A stretch of 64,000 nt of DNA from contig NC_054543.1 in the NCBI RefSeq assembly GCF_017654505.1, positions 23,784,339 to 23,848,338 on the forward strand, read 5' to 3'. Within the stretch, counting starts at the first letter, position 1. Every line of letters begins with the position of its first letter. Source of the DNA: Polyodon spathula (lineage: Eukaryota; Chordata; Actinopteri; Acipenseriformes; Polyodontidae). Positions 21,034 through 33,195 of this stretch are shown piece after piece. Made by a program: the position numbers and the translations under genes. The notes beneath the pieces are model-generated. The model did not search any database, was not told the DNA's origin, and worked only from the letters and a program-made list of their open reading frames with translations.

Positions 21034-23453
21034 TGCACATGGGCGGGGAGTACCCCGTCATAGTACTATAGTTTAAAACTGCTTGATTCAAAATATTAAA
21101 ATAAATAAATGAATAATTTACGTGTTATTGGATAGCAACCGTAACTGCACTTCTGTTTGAAATCTCATGCTTCACAATTACTGTCTGTTTCAGTATAAAC
21201 AGCTGAATACAAATAAAACACTGGCATTGCTAGCACATTACTAGTATTAACTTAGACTAATATAGCGCCACTCACATAGTAAATACCTTAAGCGCTTTAC
21301 AATACAGTAAAATCAATTAATCAAAAAAATATATACTTAGATATAGAAGGATAAACAGACTAATACGTTCAATGCATTGTCCTTGATGAGAAACTTAGTA
21401 ATAATAATTTTAAAAAAAAACTTTCTAGTATCCTGTTGTGATCTAATTGAAAAGATATTGCAGTAAAATACAGGCACAGTACTCCAGTGATGTGCTTGAT
21501 GCGCCCTGCTCAATGTAGCATGTGACGAACCATAATGTCAGAGAGCACTGCCCCCTTTTCCATAGAAGTACCCTGTAGGCTGGCCGTGTGTGATGAGATA
21601 ACGACTACCTCGATTATTCGACAGAAACCAGTCGGGTTGAAGGGAAGTCAACAATTGTTTACAAAGGTATAAATATTAAGTCAAGTAAAAGTTTGTCAGT
21701 CTTTTCATCTCTTTCGAATTGACTCCATGGATATCTGTGCTTTTTGATGCAAACATGCACTGAGCTGTACTGAGGTTTTGTCCAAAGTCAATTAGAATAT
21801 TTTGCTTATATGATTGTATTAGATGTATACCTATTGTATATAAAGTGTTTTTGAATCAAAAAACATTTGTCAGCTTAATTGTTTTCACTACAGTAGCGCC
21901 TGTTCAAATGAGACTGAGAATTGGGACTTTGTGTTCTGTACTGAACTTCCTGGGGTGGGGGAGTGTTTGTGATTATCACTGTTATTTTATTGCTGTCTGT
22001 GTATGAGCTGCTGCCTGTTGTTTTCTTTTGTGCATATCTCTGCCTGCCCTTGTATGTGTACACCACCCCCTGTGGACTAGCTTTGCTGTGTGAGTGGTGA
22101 AGAGTTATGCGAAGACCTGTTTAATACTTTTTACTTGACATTTCCATTTTGAAGTATCTCTGTTTTTTGTTTTTTTTTCATGTGATTAGCCAAGCATTCA
22201 GAGGCAGACACAAACACTTTGAATCCTATTGGCTATCCCATTGCCACAGTGTTACCCTTTAACATGTGCAAACAGGGAAAGCAAATATAACCTTTGATCC
22301 CAGGGTCCTGGTTCCATGGAGTACAACTCAATCACATTCTGACAGGCCGTAAATGTGATCCTCACTCTTTCAATCTCAGCACCTCCCTCTCTCAGAGAAT
22401 AGTTAGACAACAGCTTCTAAACAGCAGGGACATTCAAAACAAAACAAACCATTTGGTGATTTGTGTTATTGAAAGGAACTGTCCTGTACTTACATATCAC
22501 TATAATTGCTGTCAAACTAACCTAAATATTTGTCCACTGTGTTTATTTTTTACTAGACAGAGGCCTGCATTCTCAAAAATATTTACTCCAATTTGCCATT
22601 AGCACAAAGGAGAAACTCACTCAATGAAGTTCCCAAACTAGAAACAGAGAACTTTCCATTCAGGGGCTTAAATGAATGAATAAGTTGTTTCTTATTCATT
22701 TTAAATGTTTAAGTGGTGTTTTTCCATTCAGAAACAAAAAAAAATAATTGTGCTAATGATCAATAAATACCTTTGAGAATCTAACCCATAATGCCATATT
22801 TCCCTCTGGACAAGCAGTTATGTGAAAATAATACCCTAAAGGCATAGTGACTGGATTGGTTTTATAACAGTGTTGCTCACGTTACGCTAAAATAGGCAAG
22901 TTTCATTAATTATTGTAGTATATTAATTTTTTATTGAATGTTGTCTTTTTTATTTTATCACACATTTATTTTGGCACATAACTTTCTGTAGGTTTGCACT
23001 GACTACATTAACATGTTAATGCTCCCCTGTTTGCAGCTCCCATAAGTGTAAAGTGATTGATTTGGAGAAGCTGAGCACCTGGTTTAAATATTTCATCCAT
23101 TCGGGAGATTGATTTGACCATTGTGAAGTGAACCCGGGTTTCACAGAGCAGACTGGGGAAATAAAAGCCATGGAGAGAGTGGTTAAAAAGAGGAAGAGAG
23201 CAAGGAGAGACGTTTATGAGTGCTCCACTCCGCTCACATGCTCTGATGTGGCTTTGTACAATTAAAATCTTGCAAAATATTACTGTAATATGACAGCAAA
23301 AAGACGGGAACTTAATCTCTGCAACATACTGCAACATTTTTTGTCACCTTTTTTAAAAAATCTCTCTACAACATACTCCATCTTGCCTATAGATTTCAGC
23401 CACACACACAACATATGCATTACTCAGGCCGCTGGCCGAACTTCATCATATGC
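21034..23453. other. non-coding stretch with a LINE tail scrap
   Basis: 21245-21330 (AATATAGCGCCACTCACATA, then AAGCGCTTTACAATACAG) is a minus-strand L2-like 3' tail. The rest, including 21500-23450, shows no gene, no terminal repeat and no repeat I recognise. A 19-base motif, CACTCCGCTCACATGCTC with one flanking base, occurs at about 23225 and again at about 24992. Confidence 0.45.
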
Positions 23454-24654
23454 TGTAGCAATTCACTTGCTCCATGAAGTGGGTGTAAGTTTCACCCACC
23501 TGTCCCTTTAATTAGGGACAGTAGCCTGGCCAGGTTAAACTCAATTCCCATAGTTCCTTGCTTTCACCCTCTGTTCATCCTCTCCCCCCATTGGCTCATT
23601 CAGATATCCACTCCTCCAATTTCAGAGCTCCTTGGAAGCCAGTACCGGTATTAAAGGTGGCTGGCCAGGCCAAGGAGGACTCCATTTTCTCTTGAGGAGT
23701 CAATTTACAAACAAACAGCATATTCCTTAATTAACAGAGTAACTGTAACTATTTTAGATAACTACTGGTGCATCCATTTTCTCTTTTCAAAATCATGTAC
23801 TTTGTCTAAACCTTTCTTTTTTGTTTACACTGTTATTTGTTTAAGTTTAGTTGCTGTTCAAGGTCTGTTTAAGGTTTGTTTTTTGGTAGTGTGTTCAGTC
23901 TCCATTTTTGTTCCTGATCCTCCGGATATTTTCCAAACGGCTGTTCACCACTCAACCCGGTACTACTCGACAGACTCGCCATTTTCAACGATTGCTGTTT
24001 TTTCATCAACTTTCATCCACCATCATCAGTACAGGACTCTATTCGGGACTTCATTATTTGTTGGTGAGATTATTCCTTTTCTGTTTGCTGGTTTTTTCTA
24101 CTTTACTTTGATACTTTGGATCCTGTAGTTTTGGTTTGTTCTTTTGTTACTTTGGATTTCATCTGCATTACTTCACTGGACTTGTTAGGCCTAAATTTCA
24201 TTTATCATCCATTGCCATCAAGACTGTCTTTGTAATTGTTTTCCCCATATACTTGTTCATTCACCTTTGTCTCTTTTGCCTGTCGTTGTGTTAGTTTTGT
24301 ATGGGTGTGGTGTTTGTGTGTGTGTGTGTGGGTTTATTGGAGGCCCACCGGACACCGCATTCATTTCGCTTTAGTGTTAGTTTGTTTGGATGTTTGTTTA
24401 ATTCACTTTACTTTCTTACTCACCTGTACCTTCCACTAAATGTTATCTGTAATAAGTTGTTGCCATTATATTTCCTTTATTACATTATAGTTTACAACAA
24501 TAAACTGTTTGTTTGTGAAATTGACACCTCTGACGTCCCTGCTTTTGCTGTTTGTCACTCTTGCTGATTTAATTAGTTATAGATGTTGGGCCAGTAGTAT
24601 CTCCTTAGGGAGGACAGTACAACTGCTTCACAGTTGTACAGAATGATCGTTACA
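23454..24654 (+). mobile_element. candidate solo LTR
   Basis: It starts TGTAGCAATTC and ends GATCGTTACA, with ATGC on both sides (23450-23453 and 24655-24658), a possible 4-bp target duplication. An AATAAA signal lies near 24499, followed by CCTCTGACGTCC, similar to the end of the other LTRs in the window. Length of 1.2 kb is plausible for a gypsy LTR. The short duplication could be chance. Overlapping small frames inside it show no motif. Confidence 0.5.
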
Positions 24655-24658
24655 ATGC

Positions 24659-26390
24659 TACAGCCAGATCACATAAGGGTGCTGAATTTAGGTACTAAGA
24701 CAAAGTTTATTTCATAACAATAACCTAACCCTAAACCTAGGGTTTGTGAGGTATTGGCTGTTGATCACCAATTCATTCTCACAGGGTAATCAATATGTTC
24801 AGTGTTCTCCCCCTCCCACACCCTGTTTATGGTCACGCGGTAGGGGTGTTGAGGGTGGGTATGAGTTGCGCACTACCCTATGTGAGCTACGCCTTCATTC
24901 TGTAGCTATATACTCTTGGTGCCAGAGTCTTTTCACGCTCACACTCTGCTCAGGCACTTTACCCACTCAACGCTCCTAGCAAAATGCTCCCACTCCACTC
25001 CGCTCACATGCTCCGAGCCACATGGACTTCTATTATCGCTGAATACAACAATGTCTTAATTTTTCCAAATGGTGGATTTAGACGCCCCCTTCAGCAATGG
25101 AACCTCCACTGCTACACATTCTCCTGCTATTTTTTTCTTCTTTTTTTAATCCATCAGCCTATAGATGCACCAGCTTTATATCATGATTGCCATGCTGGCA
25201 TATTGCATGATATAAAGCGTGTCATAATATAAACTGAGTTTCATGTTTGCCTACGACTGCACATTGAGGGCGAGAAAGGAATAAAGCTAATGGCAAATTA
25301 AAAAGCAGTGTTTTAATAAAGCAATAAGGCACGAGAGGGCATGGGTTATCTTGGATACTGTCACAGGGCACAGCCGAGTACCTGCAACCAACCAAGCATA
25401 ACCCATGCCCTCAAGTGCCTTATTGCTTTTATAAAACAAATTTACCCGCTTCTATAAACACAAAAAAGAGAAATCGATACAGTTTCTGAATGTTTATTAA
25501 CAAATTTGAAGTATAACCTTCTGCAACAGAAAATAGTTCCTACACACTTAGTAAAAATATTCATAATTCTTTTGTTTTCGTTTCAGCTTTTTAAAAAGGA
25601 CTTTTGAATAACTAAAATAAAAAAAAACTTGCTTAAATGTGTTTCAGTTCATTTTTTCTGACTTTAAATAACTTTGTAAGTTACTTGCTTAGTTGCGTTT
25701 CTATTCATTTGTAGACATTATTTTGAATATTGTTGTTAAGTGTACAGCCATTAAAGTAACTGTGGCATTTAAAGAATGCATTTAAGAAGTATAATCATAT
25801 TTTTTTACTTGATGATGCCACAGAGATTTCCCCAGAGTGTTGCTCAGCTAGCTAGCAAGAGTTCTCAGTAGCTAACTATGCAGAGAGGTCTCGGATCTGT
25901 GACTGTTTTCAACGCAGCGTAGCCGGCATGCATCGGAAGAATTGAAGGTGCTGTTTTGTTTTATTGTACGCAGAGTACAGCAGCTGGTGTCAAAATAGAA
26001 CAGGGAGGACTGTAAAGATTGAGTGGTCAAAACGAAGTTGTGTGTCGAATACCTGTGAAGTAAAAATAAAAACATTTTAGTTTCAGAAGCAGGTATGTTA
26101 ATGTATTATTATTGTCACTTTTTACTTTATGAAGCGAGTTCAAAAAGTTACTTTATAAATATTAAACAATTGACAGTTTTCTGAAGAAAAGTGTTGGAAA
26201 CGAGAGTAATGAAGGGGAATCGAATGGCACTGCAGCAACTGAAGTGCCGACAACAATGACCCGATCAGCAGTAAAAAAAAAAAAAAATGGCTTGCTTTGC
26301 ATGCTTACCTGGCAGATATTTTTTATCTTTTGAATATTCTTAACACATCACTCCAAGGGTGAGATATATTTATCTCTTCTCTCACTGACA
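24659..26390. other. non-coding stretch with a long hairpin
   Basis: 25308-25436 forms a hairpin: AGCAATAAGGCACGAGAGGG with GGGTTAT on the left pairs with ATAACCC and CCTCAAGTGCCTTATTGCT on the right, a stem of about 35-40 bases around a loop of about 50. It looks like a MITE or a transposon end. 25860-26090 is richer in CpG and ends GAAGCAGGTATGT, a good splice-donor match. I cannot link these to a gene. 24740-25010 shows nothing recognised. Confidence 0.4.
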
Positions 26391-26394
26391 AAAT

Positions 26395-26730
26395 CAAATA
26401 TGATACATGAAGGGCTGCAATGCCAGATACCACAAAGTTAACCGGGCATTGCTGTCCTTCATTGTGCTTATCCACTTGAGTGAGGCATGGTCTGTGACAA
26501 GATCAAAAGAATGTCCCAGCATAGTATCACAAAGACTGAGTAGCCCATTTAATGGCCAAACACTCCTTCTCGATTATGGAGTGGTTGTGCTCCCGGGGGA
26601 GCCTCTTTTTGCTGAGGTACATGGTATGGTGTTCTACTCCATCTACCTTTTGGGACATACCAACACCCTAAGCGTCTGTGTGGAGGATGAATCTCTTGTT
26701 AAAATCTGGTATGATGAGGGTGGGGGCCTG
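26395..26730 (-). pseudogene. RNase H, Gmr1-like copy 2
   Basis: The minus strand reads RFILHTDA, immediately followed by a stop (TAG at 26670-26668), then GVG; after a frame change, MYLSKKRLPREHNHSIIEKE and CLAIKWA (catalytic Glu), then LVTDHASLKWI (Asp) and KDSNARLTLWYLALQPF. This is the gypsy RT-linked RNase H, and it fixes the order as IN-RT-RH. A 127-residue plus-strand open frame at 26407-26790 is a shadow of it. Confidence 0.78.
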
Positions 26731-26779
26731 GCAAAGTCTCTGCCTCATAGTGTCAAACGGCCCCTGACATTCTCTTCAC

Positions 26780-27490
26780 CATTTCATTAAATTTGGAGCG
26801 TTGTTTCTAGTGAAGTCTATTAAGGGAGTAACCACTGTGGCATACTAGGTGATGAATCTTCGGTAATAACCGGCCAAGTGCAATAGCGACCTCACTTGGT
26901 TTTGGGGATTACTATGTTCATCAAAGCCCGGACTTTGGTGATAACAGATTTCACTCATCCATTTCCCGTAATAAATCCCAAATATTGAATTTTTCTTTGA
27001 CAAATGCACATTTTCTCAAATTGGCTGTCAGCTGGGCTACTCTTAAAGACTGAGGGACGGCCTTGATCCTAGCCAGATGCTTTCACCAGGTGGAGCTGTA
27101 GATAACCACATTGTCAATATATACTGCTGCATACTCACAAAGTGAGTGTAAGACCTGGTCCATCAGTCTCTGAAAGGCAGCAGGCGCACCATGTAATGCA
27201 AACAGCATAGTTATGAATTGAAACAGACCATCAGGAGTTGAAAATGCAGATTTCTCTCTAAAGTTGCAGTTTAAGGGGATCTGCCAGTATACCTTTGTCA
27301 GATTCAAGGTGGAGAGGAACATGAGAAGCTCATCGACCCGAGGCATGGGGTAGGCATCGAACTTGGCAACAGCATTTACATTACAGAAATCAATGCAGAA
27401 GTGGTTGGTGCTGTCCTTTTTGGCGACTATCACTATCGGACTGCACCACTCGCTCCTGGAGGTTTCAATTGCCCCAAGTTCGAGCATCAC
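26780..27490 (-). pseudogene. reverse transcriptase, Gmr1-like copy 2
   Basis: Frame 27490-27083 holds LGAIETSRSEWCSPIVIVAK, CIDFCNVNAVAKFDAYPMPR, STLNLTKVYWQIPL, FALHGAPAAFQRLMDQVL and VYIDNVVIYSS. The catalytic box YIDD is YIDN (Asn codon 27112-27110). It follows the integrase tail after about 260 bases of degenerate linker. The RT thumb and connection continue in broken frames to about 26800. Confidence 0.85.
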
Positions 27491-27750
27491 TCATACCTCT
27501 TTGCTAACGCCACCTCATTGACTTTAAGGTCTCTGACACTGTGACACCTGGAGGAGTGATAATAGATATTCAACAAGGTTAGTTCTACTGGTTAGTTCTA
27601 TTGAATTCCTCAATTAACTTACACAGCTCTCTTTGCTGATCTGGAAATAACTGTTCCCCCATTGGAATGTCTCTGGTCCTAGAGGCCTCTAGATGGGTCT
27701 AAATCATCCTCTACTTCATCTTGGGCTATAAATAAGGCCTCCCTTGTCTG

Positions 27751-28645
27751 CTAGGGCTTCGACAAGTTAACATGGGAAATTTTGCGTTCATTTCGGTGAG
27801 CAGGCTGCTTAATTTCATAATTTACCTTTCCTATAGCCTGCATCACCTGATATTTTGCACACAGTTTTGGTTCTGACATGGGAAGGAGCAACACTACTTT
27901 GTCTTCTGGTTGAAAAGTTAGAATATGTGCATTTGTATTGTACTGTTGCTCTTGTCGGTGCTGGGACGATTTTAGATTGTCCTGTGCCAATCGACTAACC
28001 AAATCCAGGAGATCTCTGAGTAGGAGCACATGCTTCACTATATTTTTGGATGAGCCTTTGTGCTCCTCCCACACCTCTCTCCCCAGATCAAGGATGCCAT
28101 GAGGCTGTCGGTGGTACAAGAGCTTGAAGAGGGAGAACGCTGTAAAACTCTGTGGCACCTCTCTCATAGCAAAAAGGAGGTAGGGGAGAAGCATTGCCCA
28201 ATGTTTTTGCTCTTGAGTCACAAAATGTCTCAGCATCTGCTTTGAAGTCTGATTAAAACATTTCACCAAACCATCTGTCTGTAGATGATAAACAGAGGTT
28301 CAGATGGGACGTATTTTGAGAACTTGCTGTAATCTTTGAGACAAGGTGTTTGTTCCATGATCAGTCAATATCTCTTTGGGCATCCCCACTCTGGCTATAA
28401 TCTTCACTAGTTCTTTGGCTATCACAGATGCACTTGCAGACCTCAATGGAACTGCTTCCAGGTATCGTGTTGCATAATCTACCACCATTAATGTATGTGA
28501 ATACCCAGAATCAGAAGGTAGCAAAGGGCCTACAATGTCCATTGCAATGCTATCGTAGGGAGTGGAAATAATTGGTAGTGGGACTAAAGGGGCAGGGCGT
28601 ACTCAACCCGGCACTACTCTCGGGCAGTCTGGGCATGTAGCTAAA
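27751..28645 (-). pseudogene. integrase, Gmr1-like copy 2
   Basis: The strand reads CPDCP (the Cys pair of the zinc-binding domain), then VRPAPLVPLPII, MDIVGPLLPSDSGYSH, MVVDYATRYLEAVPL (first Asp), EILTDHG (second Asp). After a frame change near 28300-28270 comes MVKCFNQTSKQMLRHFV, where the catalytic Glu of VERFN-type motifs is Lys (VKCFN). Frame 28269-27751 runs on through FKLLYHRQPHGILDLGREVW, RQEQQYNTNAH and IGKVNYEIKQ to HVNLSKP, the full C-terminal part missing from copy 1. The E to K change would kill activity. Confidence 0.82.
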
Positions 28646-30035
28646 GTTTACAAAGGAACAGACGTCCCCTTATATACCATCAACTGTGACCCCTTTGTTA
28701 ACAAGCACATCCGCGGATGCCAGGTAATTTCTTGTCTGGGTCATTGATTTTGTGTACTGTAACTCCATCCCCTTTCTAGATGGCTGACTTCCACCTAACC
28801 CTGGGAATGAATTGTCAGGCCAACCAGTCCAGAGTTTTCTGTTCCCTTTATGCAGATGTCTTGGAGGTCGAGAGGGAGATCTAACACAAGAATTATTCTA
28901 TCTCTGTCACAATCTAATTATATTCTCTCATTGCAGAAAACTAAAAGGAGAGTTTGTCAACATGTCCTTTTATACTGTAATGCCCTGTGCACCGTGCAGC
29001 CGTGCCTTTACCAGGTGAACCAGTCAGGAATACAGTGAAGCATTTCTTACCCTTTACTGCCAAAAGAATATATGCAACAGTGGCTGCCAAGACTGGAACT
29101 ACATTTGAGGTAATAGCAGTGTTTTTTTTTTTTTTTTTTTTTATTTACATCTTTATTAAAACAAGTAAATTTCTTTAAAATATCACACCATGAGAATCAT
29201 TTTGAGATATTCTGTAAAAAGATTCTAGGCAGTGCAACTTTGGATGTTTGGTATATATAATTTGGTGCTAAAGAATAGTCTGAAATGTATATATTATATA
29301 TGAATATACATTATATGTTCCTAAACTGTTTTGGGTGTAACTTGGATACTGAGACATTAGAATTCTCTCTGGTGCGGCTCTGAAATAAATCGTTTATGAA
29401 TTTAGTGGTAGGCAGTTTCCAATTGTAAGCTTTTCAGTGTGATTTCTTTTAAACCTTGAAATGTGAGCATTACCTAATCTAAAACCGGAGCTGTGTCATC
29501 CTCAAATTGCTTTTAGTTCTTTAGCCCATCCCAGGTTATTAAAAGTGCTGAACCAACTCATTAAAACAATGCTGCTGTTGTCTTTTCTTACTGCCAAAAA
29601 AAAGAATGTGAAACACTCCAGGGTTCACATTGGGGAAATAAATAACAAAAAAAAAACACATGCATTTGAATTTTCAATATTTTTCTTCTTGTTTTAAGGA
29701 ACATTTTTAGGTGCTATTCATGTTTAATTACCTATCGTACCCGATACCTATGTAACTACTGGTACATTAACTTTTAGTTTTTATATAATGTTTGCACAGC
29801 TTTACATTTCATTGGATTGATTTCAGGTAAGCAGCATTGCCAGGGCAATGGGCCTGTCTGTAAATAGATGACATAGCTACCCTTTAAAAGGCAACTTGGT
29901 ATAGGAGTGAAATATTACAGTTATTTTCACTAATTTATTCTTTTGTTGATTATATTTACCCCTGCAACACTCTGCCCCTAGAGGATGGAAGAAATACTGC
30001 ATTTGTTTTTGAGGAGTGCATACAATTTTGTAAAG
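28646..30035. other. non-coding stretch with SINE head and poly-T
   Basis: 28982-29022 is a minus-strand SINE head (CAGCCGTGCCTTTACCAGGT). 29120-29142 is a poly-T run. The remainder, 28650-28980 and 29145-30035, shows nothing recognised. Short open frames between 28812 and 29178 are chance or SINE shadows. Confidence 0.5.
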
Positions 30036-30335
30036 TCTCCCCTGGTAAGGCAAAACCGTGCGGTGCGCAGGGTGAGTCAGGCAGGCTGGGGAGTGCAGGT
30101 TCGCATCCTGGATGTGCCAAGGTTCCTATCTTGGGATGCCACAGGGTGTGTCACATTGGCTCTGGCGCTCCAACGGTTAGGGAGGCAAAAGAATCAGGGA
30201 CTGTTTCTCCTCATTGTGTTACAGAGGCCCCTATTGGTCAGGAGCCTAGTGAGCTCAAAGAGTACACCTTCAGGGCTGGCCTTTGTCCTCCATCCACTGT
30301 TGAGCTCCTGGATGTAAAAAAAGCAAGATGAATTA
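30036..30335 (+). mobile_element. tRNA-derived SINE
   Basis: About 300 bases. The head reads CCTGGTAAGGCAAAACCGTG and GGGTGAGTCAGGCAG, then GCAGGTTCGCATCCTGG, a good pol III B box. The body has GCCACAGGGTGTGTCACATT, TTTCTCCTCATTGTGTTACA, GCCCCTATTGGTCAGGAGCC in pieces, and the tail GAGCTCCTGGATGTAAAA. The same family occurs split at 62776-63795, inverted at 48128-48375, and as a head at 28982. The 110-residue frame over it is not a gene. Confidence 0.75.
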
Positions 30336-30364
30336 ATTGAATTTAATTGTATTAATTACCCTAC

Positions 30365-30510
30365 AAGTTTCATACAGCAAAGTGTAATAAAGCATAGTGA
30401 AAGCATGGTGAAGCAGAGGTATGCATTGTAAAGCACATGCTAAAGCATAAGTGATGGCAAACCATAGTACATACACAGTATAACCATGGGAAAAGCATGG
30501 GAAAACTGCA
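30365..30510 (+). repeat. AAAGCA-rich dispersed repeat, copy 2
   Basis: GCAAAGTGTAATAAAGCATA, GTAAAGCACATGCTAAAGCA and AACCATGGGAAAAGCATGGG match copies at 14.7, 34.5 and 46.6 kb. It follows the SINE by about 30 bases. Confidence 0.5.
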
Positions 30511-30519
30511 GAATCACAA

Positions 30520-32666
30520 ATGTAACCATTTTTTTTTTTAATATAATGAGGTGTTTTCTCAATTGTTTTATTTATTCTTATTTAAAAAATACACAATGAG
30601 AGTCCTTAAGAGGACTTGAAATGTATACATTTGTTGTTTGGTTTTAGTTTTGTAAAATTAACAGGGGTTTTACCTCATTAAAAAAAAAAAAAAAAGTGTG
30701 TGTGTGTGTGTGTATATGTATATATATAATATGAAATTAAAGTTAAAGTCTGGAGTAAACCATTTATAGATATTGCCCTAAATGTTTTACTCTGTAACAC
30801 AACACAACAATCCCATTGACATCCAGAGAGAACTTGAGAAGCACAGAGCAGGGGGAGGGTCCTCAGGCAGGCCCAGAGCCTGGCTATAAATAATGCCAGT
30901 TAAATGGAGTGTGGACAGCTGTGGCAGATAGCACTGCAGCTATTCCAGGCATGTGCTTGAAGCTGAGTGCAGGGGTGCGGTGGGGAGAGGCCGGGGATTA
31001 GCACATTCCTTTGGACCCGTCTCTGAGTAGTAACAGGACCCTGCCTTCTAAATCCCTGTGCTTATCAATGATGATGCAGAGCTGAGAGGTGCGAGCACGG
31101 CTTCATTACATTGAGTAGCTTTGGTACAAAGAGACCCCTGCAAGAGACTGTATACAAGTTACACCACGGTGCCTCTCTCTGCCTTTAATAAACACTGCAA
31201 ATTTAGAGCGAAAAAAGCTGATAACGGAACTGGAGAGAGTGCACCTCAAAGTGCTTGTAGCTGTCATGCACGTCCATCCACTATAAACGTCTCAAATATA
31301 TCGTTTTAAAAAGACACACGTGATACTGCAACATTTTCATTTTAAAACATGACCTGGTATTACGTTAGGGAAGTTCCTGGTTTGCTTGCCTTGCTTTCTG
31401 GGATATCAGAAGGTAATTTTGCAGTGTCTTTGGGGCTAAGCATCTACTGGCATGCCATTTATTAGGAAATCAGCTGGTTGTTTACTGGAGAGAAGGCCCC
31501 AAAGTTGTGGAGACAATTTCACTCTGGCGTGCAAGTCTGTCTGAAAGCAAGGTCTGCAAACAGAGATATTTAACCTAGTGTACCATAGATCATGTTTTAA
31601 CAAATAAAAATACATATTTGCTAAAACCTATATTTCTTTCAAAGCAGCACATGTCAGGCCTACTGTGAATGGCTGTGCATGGTGTGGAAATACATAGAAT
31701 TATTTTGTTGGCTACAATCAAGCTGTGTGGTTCTTGTTTTGTGATGTGATTTTTATACTGTCTGGGAGGCAAGGTTGAGACCACTGACCAAACTCCTTTC
31801 ACTTGAAACCCAGACCTCTGCAAGTGAAAGGCAAATATAAGAGGCCTGTCAATCAGCCTGCTGCACTTGCTAGCCACAATGTGCTTCCCTTGTTACAGAT
31901 AATAGGACCTGGCTTGAACCTTGCATTAGTATTCAATACAGCACGTAAGAAACCATTGGGACAGTCAGATCCTGTCCCATAGATAGTCATTATACATGAG
32001 TTTTAAGGATTCCTATTTGCACTTCCCAGCTGTTATCAGTCAAGCAGCACTGCCGGACAGCAATGGGAATGTGCGCCAGTAATATTTGCAGATGGTTTCC
32101 TTGTCAATTTTTCCTGACTCGGTGTTAAGCGACTGTAGAAGCCCTGATAACCTAGAGATTTTGAGATTTAGACACATAGAAAGGGATTGTCTAATCCTTT
32201 TTATAAACTGGCAGCATACCAGATGTGGCCCCAGCAGAAAAATAAATGTAAATACTGACAGCTTTTTTAATATTAGACCTGTAATCTTACTTAGTCTTAA
32301 AGATTCACACACACTGTTAGATGCTGTTTTTCCTCAAAGTCCCTTCTTTTAATGATTTAAACAAGTGGTGCATACTAGTATTTGGATCAATTAAAGGTAC
32401 ATAAAGAAATGTACATGTTTGTTAGATCAATAAGCCTACAGTAATCTCCTCAGTTAAATACAGAGTTAATCCAGTGTACAGACACTGCCCTACCCTTATT
32501 GATTTAACCTGCCTTCCTCCCAGTATTCCAGACACTGGGTACTCCAGCACATCGAAGAAGGGGTGGGAGGTGTCAGCAGAAGATCATTAGGAAAGCCCTG
32601 GGGACTGACAATTCTCCCTTATCCACCCATCATTGTTCAAGGTATGGGCCTCACTGGTTATCTGTG
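30520..32666. other. non-coding stretch, nothing firm
   Basis: It contains an A run and a (GT)n tract near 30680-30712. GGCTATAAATAATGCC at about 30885 resembles a TATA box but has no start codon or open frame with support downstream. 30950-31110 is somewhat GC-richer. No gene is seen. Confidence 0.45.
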
Positions 32667-32934
32667 TGTGGCGGGGTGCCCAGTCCCTATGAGTATTTTT
32701 GTGTTTTATGTTGTATGTGGCATGTTTATCTTGTCTGTTATATGTATTATTGTTGTAATGCATATAATGTGGGTTATTTAGCACAGGCGATGTAAAATGT
32801 ATATTTGCATTTAGGCATTGGGAAATGCACAATAACTCCATGTGCAGATTAAAGTGGGTATTAGTATGTAACTAACATTCTAGGGAGCACTATTAGTTCA
32901 CATGCAAATGTACCGAGATTCCAATTGAATGACT

Positions 32935-32972
<38 letters not shown>

Positions 32973-33195
32973 TGCTACTCGTGCTGGAGGACCAGCATGC
33001 TACTTCTTATTTGCTATTGTTTTGTTTGTCGATTTGTTTTGGACACTGCGCTGTTTTATTTGTTCTGTGTTTCGATTTTGGTATAATCTTTCATTTTACA
33101 ATAAACCAGTGCATCAGCGAGTTTCATACCCCAGACTGCTGCTGTGTGGTTTCACTTCCTGGCCTGACGTCATCACACATGCCATCATTGCTACA
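32667..33195 (+). mobile_element. solo LTR with 5-bp target duplication
   Basis: It starts TGTGGCGGGGTGCCCAG and ends ATCATTGCTACA, a TG...CA LTR of 529 bp. The 5 bases CTGTG stand on both sides (32662-32666 and 33196-33200). Inside are a GA microsatellite (32936-32969), a polyadenylation-type signal (CAATAAACCAG near 33100) and CTGACGTCATCAC near the end. The end resembles the minus-strand LTR at 18815. No internal element sequence flanks it, so LTR-LTR recombination removed the body. Small open frames inside are not genes. Confidence 0.82.
32936..32969. repeat. (GA)n microsatellite
   Basis: About 17 GA units inside the solo LTR. Confidence 0.95.

Larger units (their letters stand above)
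26390..28645 (-). mobile_element. Gmr1-like gypsy retrotransposon, copy 2 (internal fragment)
   Basis: On the minus strand the order is integrase zinc-binding Cys pair (near 28640-28600), integrase core (28542-28300), integrase C-terminus (28269-27751), reverse transcriptase (27490-27083 and on to about 26800) and RNase H (26700-26400). Integrase again precedes reverse transcriptase. No gag, protease or LTR is present. Homology stops at about 28645 and about 26390. It is more diverged than copy 1 and not its continuation, because the two differ at many positions. Confidence 0.85.

Noticed and set aside
20861..21091. Poly-Leu and poly-Asn open frames
   Set aside because: They are translation of the AAT microsatellite on both strands.
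24720..24750. CCTAACCCTAAACCTAGGG, telomere-like
   Set aside because: Only two imperfect units; no array.
26407..26790. 127-residue plus-strand open frame
   Set aside because: It is the shadow of minus-strand RNase H of the second Gmr1-like element; it has no motif of its own.
29985..30317. 110-residue plus-strand open frame
   Set aside because: It coincides with the tRNA-derived SINE.
30870..30900. TATA box and promoter of a host gene
   Set aside because: GGCTATAAATAATGCC stands alone, with no supported exon downstream.
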